A DNA stretch of 64,000 nucleotides from Hyphomicrobiales bacterium. Lineage in GTDB: Bacteria; Pseudomonadota; Alphaproteobacteria; Rhizobiales; Beijerinckiaceae. This document shows, piece after piece, positions 10,648 through 18,960 of this stretch. The translations under genes were made by a program, and so were the position numbers. The stretch is taken from assembly GCA_019247605.1 (NCBI GenBank), contig JAFBAS010000078.1:32467-96466 (forward strand). The letters run 5' to 3'. The notes beneath the pieces were generated by a model. That model was not told the origin of the DNA, did not search any database, and saw only the letters and a program-made list of their open reading frames with translations. Each line of letters opens with the position of its first letter. The first letter of the stretch is position 1.

Positions 10648-11085
10648 TCAATCGTTTCTCACAGCGAGACGCGAACGCGCATTGCGGACGGTGCGTTCGG
10701 TAACGGGCATCGCCGCATGGCCCCAGCTGTTACGGATGTAAGTGAGGAGGGCAGCGAGCTCGGCATCGTTAAGCTGCCAACCGAAAGCGGGCATGCGCGG
10801 ACCGATCGGGGCGGCAGACGTCGAGACGCTCTGTGCGCCGCGAAGCACGACTCGAATGAGGCTTGTCGGTTCGCGCGAAGCAACCGAGCCTGAAGCGGCA
10901 AGGCTCGGAAAAAGGGCTGCAACGCCCGCTCCATCCAATTTGTGGCAAGCAGCACACAGATCGCGATAGATCGCCGCTCCCGCTTGCATGCTCGGGTCAT
11001 CAGCGGAAAGAGGCGCGGTCGCGGCGCTCTCGGCCGGAATGTCCTTGAGATAGGTCGCGATCGCCTCGAGATCGTCTTGCTTCAT
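10648..11085 (-). pseudogene. Cytochrome c fragment: third-heme module of a dehydrogenase cytochrome subunit
   Basis: 145 residues with one heme c motif (CAACH) and distal Met candidates (RMPAFGWQLND). It begins with MKQDDLEAIATYLKDIP, which in AdhB-like triheme cytochrome c subunits is the linker after the second heme, and it aligns to the C-terminal third of such proteins (IRVVLRG, AFGWQLNDAELAALLTYIRNSWG). There is no signal peptide, so heme attachment in the periplasm would not occur, and the frame upstream is closed by the TGA of the PRC-barrel gene 36 nt away. Most likely a 5'-truncated remnant; a reused small gene is less likely. Confidence 0.7.
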
Positions 11086-11121
11086 TCGCGAGGTCGAATA
11101 CGAGACCCCCTCTTTGAGACT

Positions 11122-11676
11122 TCAGGACTTTCCTGACGCGTAGTGGAAATCCGGTGCTGCCTTGAGCTGATCCTTGGTCAGGCTCACCGTTCCGTGGTCG
11201 GGATAGTCGTAAATAGCCGTCCGCGGCGGCGCCACCGCGGAGCTGGCTGGCAAATTGCTCCCTGATTGGGATGCAGCTGGGCGGGTCGACGCCATCGAGG
11301 ATGAATTACCCATTCCCGGTGCAGCGGGTTGGACGGCCGTCGCCGGCGCGGGGGTGGGTTCCACGATCGGTTCGTCGCTCCACTTCACCTCGGTGAAAGG
11401 AAGTGCGACGTCCTTTTGGCCCACCCCGAGGAAGCCACCAACCCCAACCACGACGGCTTTGGCCGAACCCGATCCGTCGAGAATGACGTCACTCACTTTG
11501 CCGATCGACTGATTGTCCGGGCCATAAATCGCAACGCCGACAAGCTTCGAGGCGCGCCATTCCCCTTGACTTGCCTTCGCGATGAACTGTTGATCCCCCG
11601 ATGGCGTGGTTTGCGCCCACGCCGGGAAACCAGCCACGGCAATCGCTAATGCGAGCGCATGAAACTGAGCTTTCAT
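11122..11676 (-). CDS. Exported PRC-barrel domain protein
   Basis: 184 residues with a signal peptide (MKAQFHALALAIAVAGFPAW, then AQT). A PRC-barrel spans about 35-100 (SKLVGVAIYGPDNQSIGKVS, DVILDGSGSAKAVVVGVGGF), followed by a Pro/Ala/Ser-rich linker and a conserved tail YPDHGTVSLTKDQLKAAPDF. Such exported PRC proteins are common in Hyphomicrobiales and stress-linked by context; molecular role unknown. A candidate EcfG promoter sits 56 nt upstream. Confidence 0.85.
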   Translation of the reverse strand: MKAQFHALALAIAVAGFPAWAQTTPSGDQQFIAKASQGEWRASKLVGVAIYGPDNQSIGKVSDVILDGSGSAKAVVVGVGGFLGVGQKDVALPFTEVKWSDEPIVEPTPAPATAVQPAAPGMGNSSSMASTRPAASQSGSNLPASSAVAPPRTAIYDYPDHGTVSLTKDQLKAAPDFHYASGKS

Positions 11677-11731
11677 GGTCCGATCCTCCGCCTGCTTCAG
11701 GGCGGGAGGCCCCGCCGCCCAACGCCACGAA

Positions 11732-11756
11732 AACCTGAGGTGGAAGGAAAGGTTCC
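11732..11756 (-). promoter_or_regulatory. Candidate EcfG promoter of the PRC-barrel gene
   Basis: Minus strand GGAAC, 16 nt, GGTT; the C before GTT is replaced by G. It is 56 nt upstream of the start. Confidence 0.5.
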
Positions 11757-11869
11757 GTCACCGGATTGCAGCGCGCTCATCGCGCCCCAATGAACAGGCG
11801 CTAACCTATGTTAATGCGCAGAGTTGGCGAGCGTCTCATACTTCGACAATTCGAGGTGGGAGGCTCGAA

Positions 11870-12112
11870 ATGACAACCTATTACAACCTTTTTAGACGCG
11901 CTTCGCAGCCGCAAATTTGCTGCGCCGTTCCGCAGACCGAGCCCTTGCCTTCCTTTCTGAGTGGGAGAGCATGGGTTTACGGCGGGGTCGCTGACGAGAC
12001 CGCCCTTGCCTCAGCTGGAATTCGACAGGACATTCCGGATTGGGCCAGCAATCACTACGCCTTCTACGTATTCCATGACCGCCGTCTCGAAAGGCGGCCG
12101 CTCACAAGATGA
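11870..12112 (+). CDS. Small conserved-looking hypothetical protein
   Basis: 80 residues starting MTTYYNLFRRASQPQICCAV, with a strong ribosome binding site (GGTGGGAGG) just upstream. No signal peptide or membrane segment. It resembles short proteins I recall from other rhizobial genomes beginning MTTYYNLFRR, but no function is known. Paired cysteines (ICCAV) are the only notable feature. The next frame overlaps its end. Confidence 0.55.
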   Translation: MTTYYNLFRRASQPQICCAVPQTEPLPSFLSGRAWVYGGVADETALASAGIRQDIPDWASNHYAFYVFHDRRLERRPLTR

Positions 12113-12386
12113 ACACGGCTTCGATGTCATGGGCCGGCTCGCCGGAATCACGCGGGTCGTGGACGACGTGAGTGCAAGAATGAAGCGATCGCAGCTTGAA
12201 GGGGCAACTCTTCCGGCGGCTAGCGAGCGAGTGCCGCCCGAAGGCATGGTGGATCGTGAGCATGCCAAATCCTTCGCCACTCTCCAGAACATAAGCCATC
12301 TGCAAGCTTGCCGCCTCCTCGCGCGGTACGGATCGGATCCGGAAAGGCTCGAGGCGGCGCTTCAGCGCCTCAAGGAAGGTCGGTGA
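12075..12386 (+). CDS. Hypothetical protein, start uncertain
   Basis: 103 residues from the ATG at 12075, or 85 from the ATG at 12129, in a frame overlapping the previous gene. The C-terminal part has a plausible helical stretch (HAKSFATLQNISHLQACRLL) and polar composition. No family recognised and no good ribosome binding site; it could be spurious. Confidence 0.3.
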   Translation: MTAVSKGGRSQDEHGFDVMGRLAGITRVVDDVSARMKRSQLEGATLPAASERVPPEGMVDREHAKSFATLQNISHLQACRLLARYGSDPERLEAALQRLKEGR

Positions 12387-12475
12387 GAGTGCAGAACTTT
12401 GCTTCGCCCAGTGGCCCTTGCCCCTGCCGGCCCTTCGCGGCACTCTTCTGATTTCCGGCGCGAGGAGCTCAAAGG

Positions 12476-13069
12476 GTGAACCGCATGGACCCGCGGGTGC
12501 ATATCAGGGCGACCGAAATCCTCGCTCGAGGCAAGGCGACCACCAAGAAGGTAACCTTCGATTATCGGGCCCACGACGGCAACACCGTGGTCAGCACGCG
12601 AGAAATTTATGATCGGGGCGACGCGGCCGCGGTCCTGCCATACGATGGGGCGCGCGGCACCGTCCTGCTCACCCGTCAGTTCCGGTTGGCGGCTTGGCTT
12701 AACGGCCAACAAGACCCTTTGATCGAGGCGTGCGCGGGGCTGCTCGAAGGAATTGATGCCGAGAGCCGTATAATGCGCGAAGCCGAAGAGGAGCTCGGAT
12801 ACCGGCTCCGGAATTTGCGCCAGGTTTTCGAGGTCTTCAGCAGCCCAGGCATTTTGACCGAGAAGATCACTTGTTTTCTCGCATCCTACTCTTCGGCCGA
12901 CAAGGTCTCGCAGGGTGGAGGACTGCACCAAGAGGGGGAGCACATCGAAGTTCTCGAGCCGCTCCTTGAAGAAGCCATGACCCTAATCGAAACCGGCGTC
13001 ATCGTCGATGCGAAGACGGTGGCTCTATTGCAAAAGGCTCATCTGCAATTTGGGCGTGTCGCGCTGTAG
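12476..13069 (+). CDS. NUDIX hydrolase, NudK-like
   Basis: 197 residues. The Nudix box is GLLEGIDAESRIMREAEEELG, and the following SSPGILTEKITCFLA is typical of GDP-mannose/ADP-ribose pyrophosphatases of the NudK group (family length about 190-200). It should hydrolyse an NDP-sugar or similar NDP-X to NMP and a phosphorylated sugar in the cytoplasm. Alternative ATG three codons downstream. Lies 20 nt before the Crp/Fnr gene, so the two may be co-transcribed. Confidence 0.8.
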   Translation: MNRMDPRVHIRATEILARGKATTKKVTFDYRAHDGNTVVSTREIYDRGDAAAVLPYDGARGTVLLTRQFRLAAWLNGQQDPLIEACAGLLEGIDAESRIMREAEEELGYRLRNLRQVFEVFSSPGILTEKITCFLASYSSADKVSQGGGLHQEGEHIEVLEPLLEEAMTLIETGVIVDAKTVALLQKAHLQFGRVAL

Positions 13070-13089
13070 CCTGCTCGCTTCAGCTCTCT

Positions 13090-13872
13090 ATGTCAGGAGG
13101 AGGGCTCGCCGTGCACCGGGATTTGAATGTGACCCAATACGTGATTCGCAAGCTCGAGAATTATGCTCCGCTCGAAAGCTCGGATAAGGAGGCCTTGGAA
13201 GGGCTTGGTCGCGATTGCAAATTCCACCCTGCCCATGTTGACCTCATGCTCGAGGGGGACGATCCGCGAGGCGTGATCCTGATGCTCGAGGGCTTTGCCT
13301 ATCGCTACAAGAACCTGGATGACGGGCGACGGCAAATCATCGGATACTTCGTGCCTGGGGATTTTTGTGACCCGCACGTGTTCGTTCTTAGAAAAATCGA
13401 TTATTCCGTCGCGGCCTTATCGAACGTTCTGGTCGCCAGAGTGCCGCGAGGAAAGCTGGTCAAGGTTCTCGATGAGCATCCGCGGATCGCGCGCGCCTTG
13501 TGGTGGAGCGCCCTGATGGATGAGGCAAATTTGCGCGAGTGGGTTGTAAGCATTGGGCGCCGCACCGCGCTAGAGCGCACTGCCCACCTGATCTGCGAGC
13601 TCTACCATCGCCTACAAGCAGTGGGGCTGGCTCGCGACAACAGCTACGAGTTTCCCATCACCCAGCAGGAGCTGGCGGATTCGCTCGGGTTATCGGCCGT
13701 TCACGTCAATCGGACGCTTCAGCTACTGCGAAACCAAAAGCTCATCGCGCAACGCAGTCGCTCTTTTGTGATCCTCGATCCAGTCAGGCTCAGCGAGCTC
13801 GCCCTGTTTCAAAAGAATTCTCTCCACATCTCGGATGAGGGTCATCCCTCGATATCGAGCATGCGGATTTAG
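13090..13872 (+). CDS. Crp/Fnr-family transcription regulator
   Basis: 260 residues. N-terminal cyclic-nucleotide-binding fold (about 20-145, RQIIGYFVPGDFCDPH) and C-terminal HTH_crp (about 160-240) with recognition region ITQQELADSLGLSAVHVNRT. No N-terminal cysteine cluster for an FeS centre, so not an oxygen-sensing Fnr. The RxxER contacts for cAMP are not evident, so the ligand is unknown. Start supported by AGGAGG, which overlaps the first codons and suggests that the internal GTG (VHRDLNV) could also be used. Sits between NUDIX and DUF6894 genes. Confidence 0.85.
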   Translation: MSGGGLAVHRDLNVTQYVIRKLENYAPLESSDKEALEGLGRDCKFHPAHVDLMLEGDDPRGVILMLEGFAYRYKNLDDGRRQIIGYFVPGDFCDPHVFVLRKIDYSVAALSNVLVARVPRGKLVKVLDEHPRIARALWWSALMDEANLREWVVSIGRRTALERTAHLICELYHRLQAVGLARDNSYEFPITQQELADSLGLSAVHVNRTLQLLRNQKLIAQRSRSFVILDPVRLSELALFQKNSLHISDEGHPSISSMRI

Positions 13873-13928
13873 GAGTTTGCGCGGTTTCGAGTTGTGCGTT
13901 TTTCAATGTTCACCAAGAGGAGGTCAAG

Positions 13929-14372
13929 ATTCCCCACTTCTACTTCCATCTTCGAAATCGGGGTGAGCTCACACGGGATCAAGAAGGGCTCGAATTTGAT
14001 GATCTCGATGAAGCCTATCTCGAGGCGTTTCGAGCGGCCCGGGATATTTGGCAGGAGCTTCTGACCGAAGGCGATGATCCGCGGCTTTACGCGTTCGAGA
14101 TCACCGATCATTCCGGCCAAACCCTGCTTGAATTGCCGTTCATCGAAATTCTCGGAGCGACTCGCGGCAAACGGGGGGCGCTCTCGGCCTTCGAAGCGCT
14201 CGAACGGGCCAAAACGAGAGCCAAAAACCTTTCTGGTCTGGCTTCGGCGATCGCGCGCGAGGTGAACACGGCCCGCCTCGCATTGGAGGAATCCCGGAAC
14301 GTGCTGCAACGCGCACGGGAATTGGAGACGATCGGGAGGAGGGCTGAAGAATCGCCCCCAGGCGTTTCATAG
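13929..14372 (+). CDS. DUF6894 family protein, probable ATT start
   Basis: 147 residues. The N-terminal PHFYFHLRNRGELTRDQEG and following EFDDLDEAYLEA match DUF6894 proteins, which normally begin MPRYFFHLR. Here the codon in the start position is ATT (13929-13931), preceded at ideal distance by GAGGAGG; no in-frame ATG, GTG or TTG occurs between the upstream Crp/Fnr gene's end and that point. Residues after about 90 are helical and charged (ALEERAKT-like). Either a genuine rare ATT start or a start-codon mutation. Function unknown. Confidence 0.65.
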   Translation: MPHFYFHLRNRGELTRDQEGLEFDDLDEAYLEAFRAARDIWQELLTEGDDPRLYAFEITDHSGQTLLELPFIEILGATRGKRGALSAFEALERAKTRAKNLSGLASAIAREVNTARLALEESRNVLQRARELETIGRRAEESPPGVS

Positions 14373-14492
14373 CGGGGTTTCCCTACACCCCGTGGCTGCT
14401 CCGGTCGCCGCCTCTTTGAGCCGCGGGCTCGTGCTGCGACGCGTGAAGGGGCAAAATCTCCTTGTCCCTTCGGGTTCAGCCCAGAGCTCAAA

Positions 14493-14517
14493 GGAACCTG
14501 GCTTCCCCGGCGTCGTT
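14493..14517 (+). promoter_or_regulatory. Candidate EcfG promoter of the DUF1236 gene
   Basis: GGAAC, 16 nt, CGTT, exact consensus, 52 nt upstream of the DUF1236 start. Confidence 0.65.
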
Positions 14518-14568
14518 TTCCTTTCGTCGAATCACGAGGGGAGGTTCATTCCACGAAAGGTGAATATC

Positions 14569-15363
14569 ATGAGCAGCAAGCTTTTGGTTTCCATGCTGGC
14601 CCTCGGCTTGGCCACGGGGACGGGAGCCGCTCTCGCGCAGAGCAATGGCGGAACGGAAAAACAGGGCACCGGAATTCAGTCGCAGACAGGCGGCACGCAG
14701 GTGCAATCTCAGACCTCGACGGGCCCCGGTGATGAATCCGCCACGGCCGGTCGCAAGGGTAGCCAAATCCGCCAAGGCGGCAAGCAGATGGGCCAAGCTG
14801 GACAGGAAAACGCACCTGGCGGCGCGAACACGCGCCACACTGGCGGCAAACAGATGGGGCAGGCTGACCAAGAGAATACGCCCAGCGGCATGCAGTCGCG
14901 CAGGCCGGGCGAAATGAAGCGCGGAAGCGCCGAGCGCTCGGGTCAAAACCAAGGCACGATGCAGAGCCAAACATCGCCCACGAACGGCACAACTCAGAAT
15001 GAATCCACACGTTCGACGGGCGGGGCGCGGACGACAGGCCAAGCAACTGGACAAGCCACCACCACGGGCGAAACGAGCACCGCAAAGGCGCAGGGCACGT
15101 CGACCGGCGCTTCGCTGACGGGCGAAGAGCGGGGCCGCATCACCGAGGTGATCAAGAGAGAAAACATTCGCCCGGAATCGAATGTGAACTTCTCAATCTC
15201 GGTGGGCACCGCGGTGCCACGGACCGTTCATCTTCATCGCCTTCCTCCAGAGCTCGTTCGGATCGAGCCGCGTTGGAGGCCTTATGAGTTCATTCTCGTG
15301 GGCGACGAGCTCGTCATCGTCAACCCGCGCAATTTTGAAATCGTGGCCGTGATGCCGGCCTGA
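14569..15363 (+). CDS. Exported DUF1236 protein with a low-complexity Gln/Gly/Thr-rich body
   Basis: 264 residues from the ATG at 14569 (RBS AAAGGTGA). The signal peptide MSSKLLVSMLALGLATGTGA is cleaved near ALAQ. The central ~140 residues are low-complexity, with the short repeat GGKQMGQA(G/D)QEN present twice. The C-terminal ~75 residues match DUF1236: RITEVIKRENIRP, VNFSISVGTAVPRTVHLHRL, ending FILVGDELVIVNPRNFEIV. Such proteins are widespread periplasmic proteins of unknown role in Hyphomicrobiales. Bracketed by its own EcfG-type promoter and a terminator. Confidence 0.9.
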   Translation: MSSKLLVSMLALGLATGTGAALAQSNGGTEKQGTGIQSQTGGTQVQSQTSTGPGDESATAGRKGSQIRQGGKQMGQAGQENAPGGANTRHTGGKQMGQADQENTPSGMQSRRPGEMKRGSAERSGQNQGTMQSQTSPTNGTTQNESTRSTGGARTTGQATGQATTTGETSTAKAQGTSTGASLTGEERGRITEVIKRENIRPESNVNFSISVGTAVPRTVHLHRLPPELVRIEPRWRPYEFILVGDELVIVNPRNFEIVAVMPA

Positions 15364-15392
15364 TCGACTGGCTGTTACGACGTAATTCGCGA

Positions 15393-15430
15393 CGCGCTCG
15401 GCTCGAAGAAGCCGGGCGCGTTTTCGTTTT
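15393..15430 (+). terminator. Rho-independent terminator after the DUF1236 gene
   Basis: 11-bp stem CGCGCTCGGCT/AGCCGGGCGCG (one G-T pair), loop CGAAGA, then TTTTCGTTTT. Confidence 0.8.
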
Positions 15431-15451
15431 CCATTTGAGAGTGCCAGCGAT

Positions 15452-16435
15452 TCATTCGGAGGCGAAAGCGACCTCCTGTCCCTCCTCTTCGAGCTCCCGG
15501 GTCGCTGAGCCTCGCTCGTGCACGGCATCGGCGATGAGGCCGAATTTGGTCCGCGTGACCATGAGATTTTGATACCAGGTGACGAGGTCACCCCACGGAT
15601 CCTTGATCGTCTGCATTCCCGAGATGAAGGCCACAACCGTTCCGACCTCCGTCTTTCCCGCGACGACAAGGTATCCGCCGATGCCCAGGATGGTCGCGAT
15701 GCCGATGTGGTGCGAAAGATTCATTAAGAAGTTCAGCGAGAACTTGAGCTTGAACACAACCATGTTCAGTCGAAAGACATAGAAGAAGCGCGTCTCCTGA
15801 CGCCTCAGCGCGGCGCGCATATCGGCGGGCTCCCCGACCATTCCCGCACTCGCGGCCCGCAACGTTGCAATTCGTCTCGACACCTTGCGATTGATGGCGC
15901 GCTGAATGAGAGGCACGAACAGGAACTGTGGCGAGAGAATTACAAGAGCGACGAGCGCCATGAGCGGGCGCAAATAGGCGAGATAGCCGAAGACGCTGCA
16001 AAGGATGCCGATCTGCAACAGGGGCTCGGACACGCTGGCGCCGACAAAGGTTCCGACGGGATCGGTTTCGGCAAGCACGATCGAGATTTCGGTTCCTTGC
16101 GCGCGCGGGTCATCCTTGTTGTTCCTAGGGTTGCGGGCGCTCGGAAGCCCACCCACGAATGACCTCAAGGCTCGCACCGAATTTTCGGCAATCCAGCTGC
16201 GGTAGATGTTCAAGAGGAGCTTCGTCAGCCCCTGCGCCAGAACAAGCGCTCCATAGATCATGGTCAAGATCAGGACAGGTTGGAACTCGTGGCCCTGAGT
16301 GATGCCGTTCACGATGCGCCGTTGCACTTCGATCGGCGCAGTGTCGAGAAGTGCGACAGCGATCGAAAGGAACGCAGCCCATATCTGATCAGTGGCGCTC
16401 AAATGCCAAACCAAAGCCCAAACGCTCTTCGGCAT
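15452..16435 (-). CDS. ABC-exporter transmembrane domain protein without ATPase domain
   Basis: 327 residues from the ATG at 16435 (MPKSVWALVW). About six hydrophobic segments in an ABC-exporter type arrangement, with coupling-region features LLLNIYRSWIAENSVRAL and RRIATLRAASAGMVGEPADM. It ends (GLIADAVHERGSA) where an exporter's nucleotide-binding domain would begin; no Walker A or signature motif is present here or in neighbouring genes. Either it pairs with an ATPase elsewhere or is a permease-only member. It is divergent from the glycan cluster and shares a 312-nt region carrying one EcfG-type promoter for each direction. Confidence 0.75.
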   Translation of the reverse strand: MPKSVWALVWHLSATDQIWAAFLSIAVALLDTAPIEVQRRIVNGITQGHEFQPVLILTMIYGALVLAQGLTKLLLNIYRSWIAENSVRALRSFVGGLPSARNPRNNKDDPRAQGTEISIVLAETDPVGTFVGASVSEPLLQIGILCSVFGYLAYLRPLMALVALVILSPQFLFVPLIQRAINRKVSRRIATLRAASAGMVGEPADMRAALRRQETRFFYVFRLNMVVFKLKFSLNFLMNLSHHIGIATILGIGGYLVVAGKTEVGTVVAFISGMQTIKDPWGDLVTWYQNLMVTRTKFGLIADAVHERGSATRELEEEGQEVAFASE

Positions 16436-16554
16436 CTTGACCGCCGCGAGCGAGGGCAAGCGTCTCGACCTTATCGGTGAGGGCCAGGGATTCAAAGCCG
16501 CCTCGCATTCGCTGGAGGGATAGGTTGGCGTCGAACGACGCGGGCGGCCTTTCA

Positions 16555-16579
16555 AACGGGGCGCAGCCGGCAAAGTTCC
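16555..16579 (-). promoter_or_regulatory. Candidate EcfG promoter of the ABC membrane protein
   Basis: Minus strand GGAAC, 16 nt, CGTT, exact consensus, 120 nt upstream of the ATG at 16435. Confidence 0.6.
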
Positions 16580-16686
16580 CGTCTTTTCTTATACTTGTTT
16601 GTGTGTGTGGGAGCCTCAGGAAGCGGCTCGCGAGAAGCCGAGCATGCCAACTTAATCTGCGCCGTGACACGTCATCCAACTCTGGT

Positions 16687-16711
16687 GGAACCCGTTCTGG
16701 CGCACTGAGTT
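16687..16711 (+). promoter_or_regulatory. Candidate EcfG promoter of the glycan cluster
   Basis: GGAAC, 16 nt, AGTT; C before GTT is A. The -10 element ends one base before a possible GTG start at 16712, which makes the later TTG start at 16748 (with its own GGGAG site) the more logical one for a transcript from here. Confidence 0.5.
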
Positions 16712-16747
16712 GTGGTCCTGAACCCGCTAAGAATTTGGGAGCTAAGC

Positions 16748-17854
16748 TTGGGCGAGCACGTATTGATCACGGGCGGGGCGGGCTTCATCGGACGTCACCT
16801 TTCTCAAAACCTCCTCGCGCGGGGACACGATGTGCGGGTGCTCGACTGTCTTGTCGAGCAGGTTCACGGAACCGAAGCAAAGCCTCCCGAGAGTGACGGA
16901 GTCGAGCTTGTCGTGGGGGACGTCCGCGATCCGCATGTGCTGCGCAGAGCGCTCGCCGGAATCGACAGCGTGGTCCACCTCGCCGCGGAAGTGGGTGTCG
17001 GGCAGAGCATGTATGCCATCGAGCGCTATGTCTCGGTAAACGATCTCGGCACTGCGGTACTCCTCGAAGCCTTGGCCAAAAAGCCCGTTCGGCGCGTGGT
17101 GGTCGCTTCCTCGATGAGCATCTATGGGGAGGGCCTCTACCGCGATGCGGACGGCAAGCTCGTCGAGGACGCGACACGCAAGCAGGCCGTGAGCTTGTCA
17201 TGGGATCCGGTCGACGATTTGGGGCGCCCGCTACGCCCGATTCCCACGCCCGAATGGAAACGGCCGAGCCTTGCTTCCGTTTACGCGCTCACGAAATACG
17301 CTCAGGAACGCATGACGATTGCCGTGGCGCCCGCTTATGGGATGGAGGCCGTGGCGCTCAGGCTGTTCAACGTCTACGGTCCCGGCCAGGCCCTCTCCAA
17401 TCCCTACACTGGCGTGCTCGCGATTTTCGCTTCGCGCCTCGCGAACGGCAAGCCGCCACTCCTTTTCGAGGACGGACGCCAACGGCGCGACTTCGTCCAT
17501 GTGAAGGATGTCGCGGAAGCTTTTGCGCTTGCGCTCGAGACCGGCGCCGCGAAAGGCGAGGTCTACAACATCGGCAGCGGCCAGGATCGCAGCGTCGTGG
17601 ACATCGCCGAGGCGCTCGCGACAGCGATGGGCCGGCCAAGCATCGCGCCGGAGATCGTAGGCAAAGCTCGCACCGGCGACATCCGCCATTGCTTCGCCGA
17701 TACCGCGAAAGCCGCGCGCGAGCTCGGCTTTCTGGCGCGGCAGGATTTTACCGAAGGGCTCGCGCGCCTCAGCGAATGGGTTGCCGGTCAGCGTGCGCAT
17801 GATCGGATCGGCGAGGCTCGTCGCGAGCTTGAAATCCGAGGGCTCGTCGCATGA
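16748..17854 (+). CDS. NAD-dependent sugar epimerase/dehydratase (extended SDR)
   Basis: 368 residues. Rossmann motif GGAGFIG at the N-terminus, catalytic Ser region VVASSMSIYGEG and YALTK (YxxxK), followed by LRLFNVYGPGQ and RRDFVHVKDVAEA, all typical of NDP-sugar epimerases/dehydratases such as UDP-glucose 4-epimerase relatives. Substrate not determined. Start chosen at TTG 16748 because of GGGAG 6 nt upstream and because Rossmann proteins start close to the glycine motif; an in-frame GTG at 16712 is the alternative. First gene of the cluster; stop overlaps the next start (ATGA). Confidence 0.85.
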   Translation: MGEHVLITGGAGFIGRHLSQNLLARGHDVRVLDCLVEQVHGTEAKPPESDGVELVVGDVRDPHVLRRALAGIDSVVHLAAEVGVGQSMYAIERYVSVNDLGTAVLLEALAKKPVRRVVVASSMSIYGEGLYRDADGKLVEDATRKQAVSLSWDPVDDLGRPLRPIPTPEWKRPSLASVYALTKYAQERMTIAVAPAYGMEAVALRLFNVYGPGQALSNPYTGVLAIFASRLANGKPPLLFEDGRQRRDFVHVKDVAEAFALALETGAAKGEVYNIGSGQDRSVVDIAEALATAMGRPSIAPEIVGKARTGDIRHCFADTAKAARELGFLARQDFTEGLARLSEWVAGQRAHDRIGEARRELEIRGLVA

Positions 17855-18960
17855 TCCGTGCTCCGGCGGTGGTTGGGCTCAGGCCCGTTCTGGTGACGGG
17901 CGGCGCGGGGTTCATCGGCTCGAACCTAGCAGATCGGTTGGCGCGCGAAGGTCATTACGTGATCGTCTTGGATTCTCTGGCGCGAAAGGGAGCCGAGCTC
18001 AATGCGGATTGGCTCAGCCGCCGACACCCCGACCGGATCACTCTCATTCGTTCGGATGTGCGAGACGCAGCAGCTCTGCGTCAGGCTGTTGCCGATACCG
18101 GCGCTGTCTTTCATTTCGCAGCCCAAGTCGCCGTGACGACAAGCTTCGCGGACCCGCAAGATGACTTCGGCGTGAATCTCGCCGGCACGCTTGGCTTGCT
18201 CGAAGAGGTGAGGCATCAGCAAAGGTCCATTCCTCTCATCTTCGCCTCGACCAACAAGGTCTATGGCGACCTAGCCGACCTCGCCTTCACTTGCGATGGC
18301 GACGCTTATCGCCCAAGCAACGTCGAACTGCGCGGCAACGGAATTTCCGAGACAAGACCGCTCGATTTCCACACGCCTTACGGGTGCTCGAAAGGGGCGG
18401 CGGATCAATATGTGCTGGATTACGCGCGCAGCTTCGATTTGCCCACGGCCGTGCTACGGATGAGCTGCATCTACGGCCCGCGCCAAATGGGGAATGAGGA
18501 TCAGGGCTGGGTCGCTCATTTTCTCATCCAGGCGCTCAAGGGCGAGCCGATCACCATCTTCGGGGACGGGCGACAGGTTCGCGATATCTTATATGTCGAG
18601 GATGCGGTCGATGCTTACCTCGCGGCCTGGAAGCGCATCGGCTCGGTGAGAGGGCGTGCCTTCAATCTCGGCGGCGGGGTTGCGAATGCGGTTAGTTTGC
18701 GCGACTTGGTCGCTTTCATCGAGCACGAGCTCGGGCACAAGGTCGAGACGCGATACGAGGACTGGAGACCTGGCGACCAACGCTATTATGTTTCCGATCG
18801 CCGGCGCGCCGAAACTGATCTTTTCCTGAAAACACCCACGCCATGGCACGAGGGAGTGAAAAAGCTCCTGGCTTGGCTTTCCTCGCAAAGCTTCGCCCAG
18901 CCTTTGCGCCGGGTTTCCGCGTTCGACCATAAGTTCCAGCGCACGGAGGCGATGGGATGA
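17851..18960 (+). CDS. NAD-dependent sugar epimerase, CDP-paratose 2-epimerase-like
   Basis: 369 residues. GGAGFIGSN nucleotide-binding motif, ASTNKVYGD and YGCSKGAADQYV (YxxxK), then CIYGPRQMGNEDQGW and RQVRDILYVEDAVDAY, the pattern of CDP-paratose/tyvelose 2-epimerase-like SDRs. It probably isomerises an NDP-sugar for the glycosyltransferases that follow; nucleotide and sugar are not known. ATGA overlap with the genes on both sides means tight translational coupling. Confidence 0.85.
   Translation: MIRAPAVVGLRPVLVTGGAGFIGSNLADRLAREGHYVIVLDSLARKGAELNADWLSRRHPDRITLIRSDVRDAAALRQAVADTGAVFHFAAQVAVTTSFADPQDDFGVNLAGTLGLLEEVRHQQRSIPLIFASTNKVYGDLADLAFTCDGDAYRPSNVELRGNGISETRPLDFHTPYGCSKGAADQYVLDYARSFDLPTAVLRMSCIYGPRQMGNEDQGWVAHFLIQALKGEPITIFGDGRQVRDILYVEDAVDAYLAAWKRIGSVRGRAFNLGGGVANAVSLRDLVAFIEHELGHKVETRYEDWRPGDQRYYVSDRRRAETDLFLKTPTPWHEGVKKLLAWLSSQSFAQPLRRVSAFDHKFQRTEAMG

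Noticed and set aside
14392..14568. Longer starts for DUF1236, DUF4142 and other exported proteins
   Set aside because: Extensions would bury clear signal peptides that follow a good ribosome binding site at the internal start.
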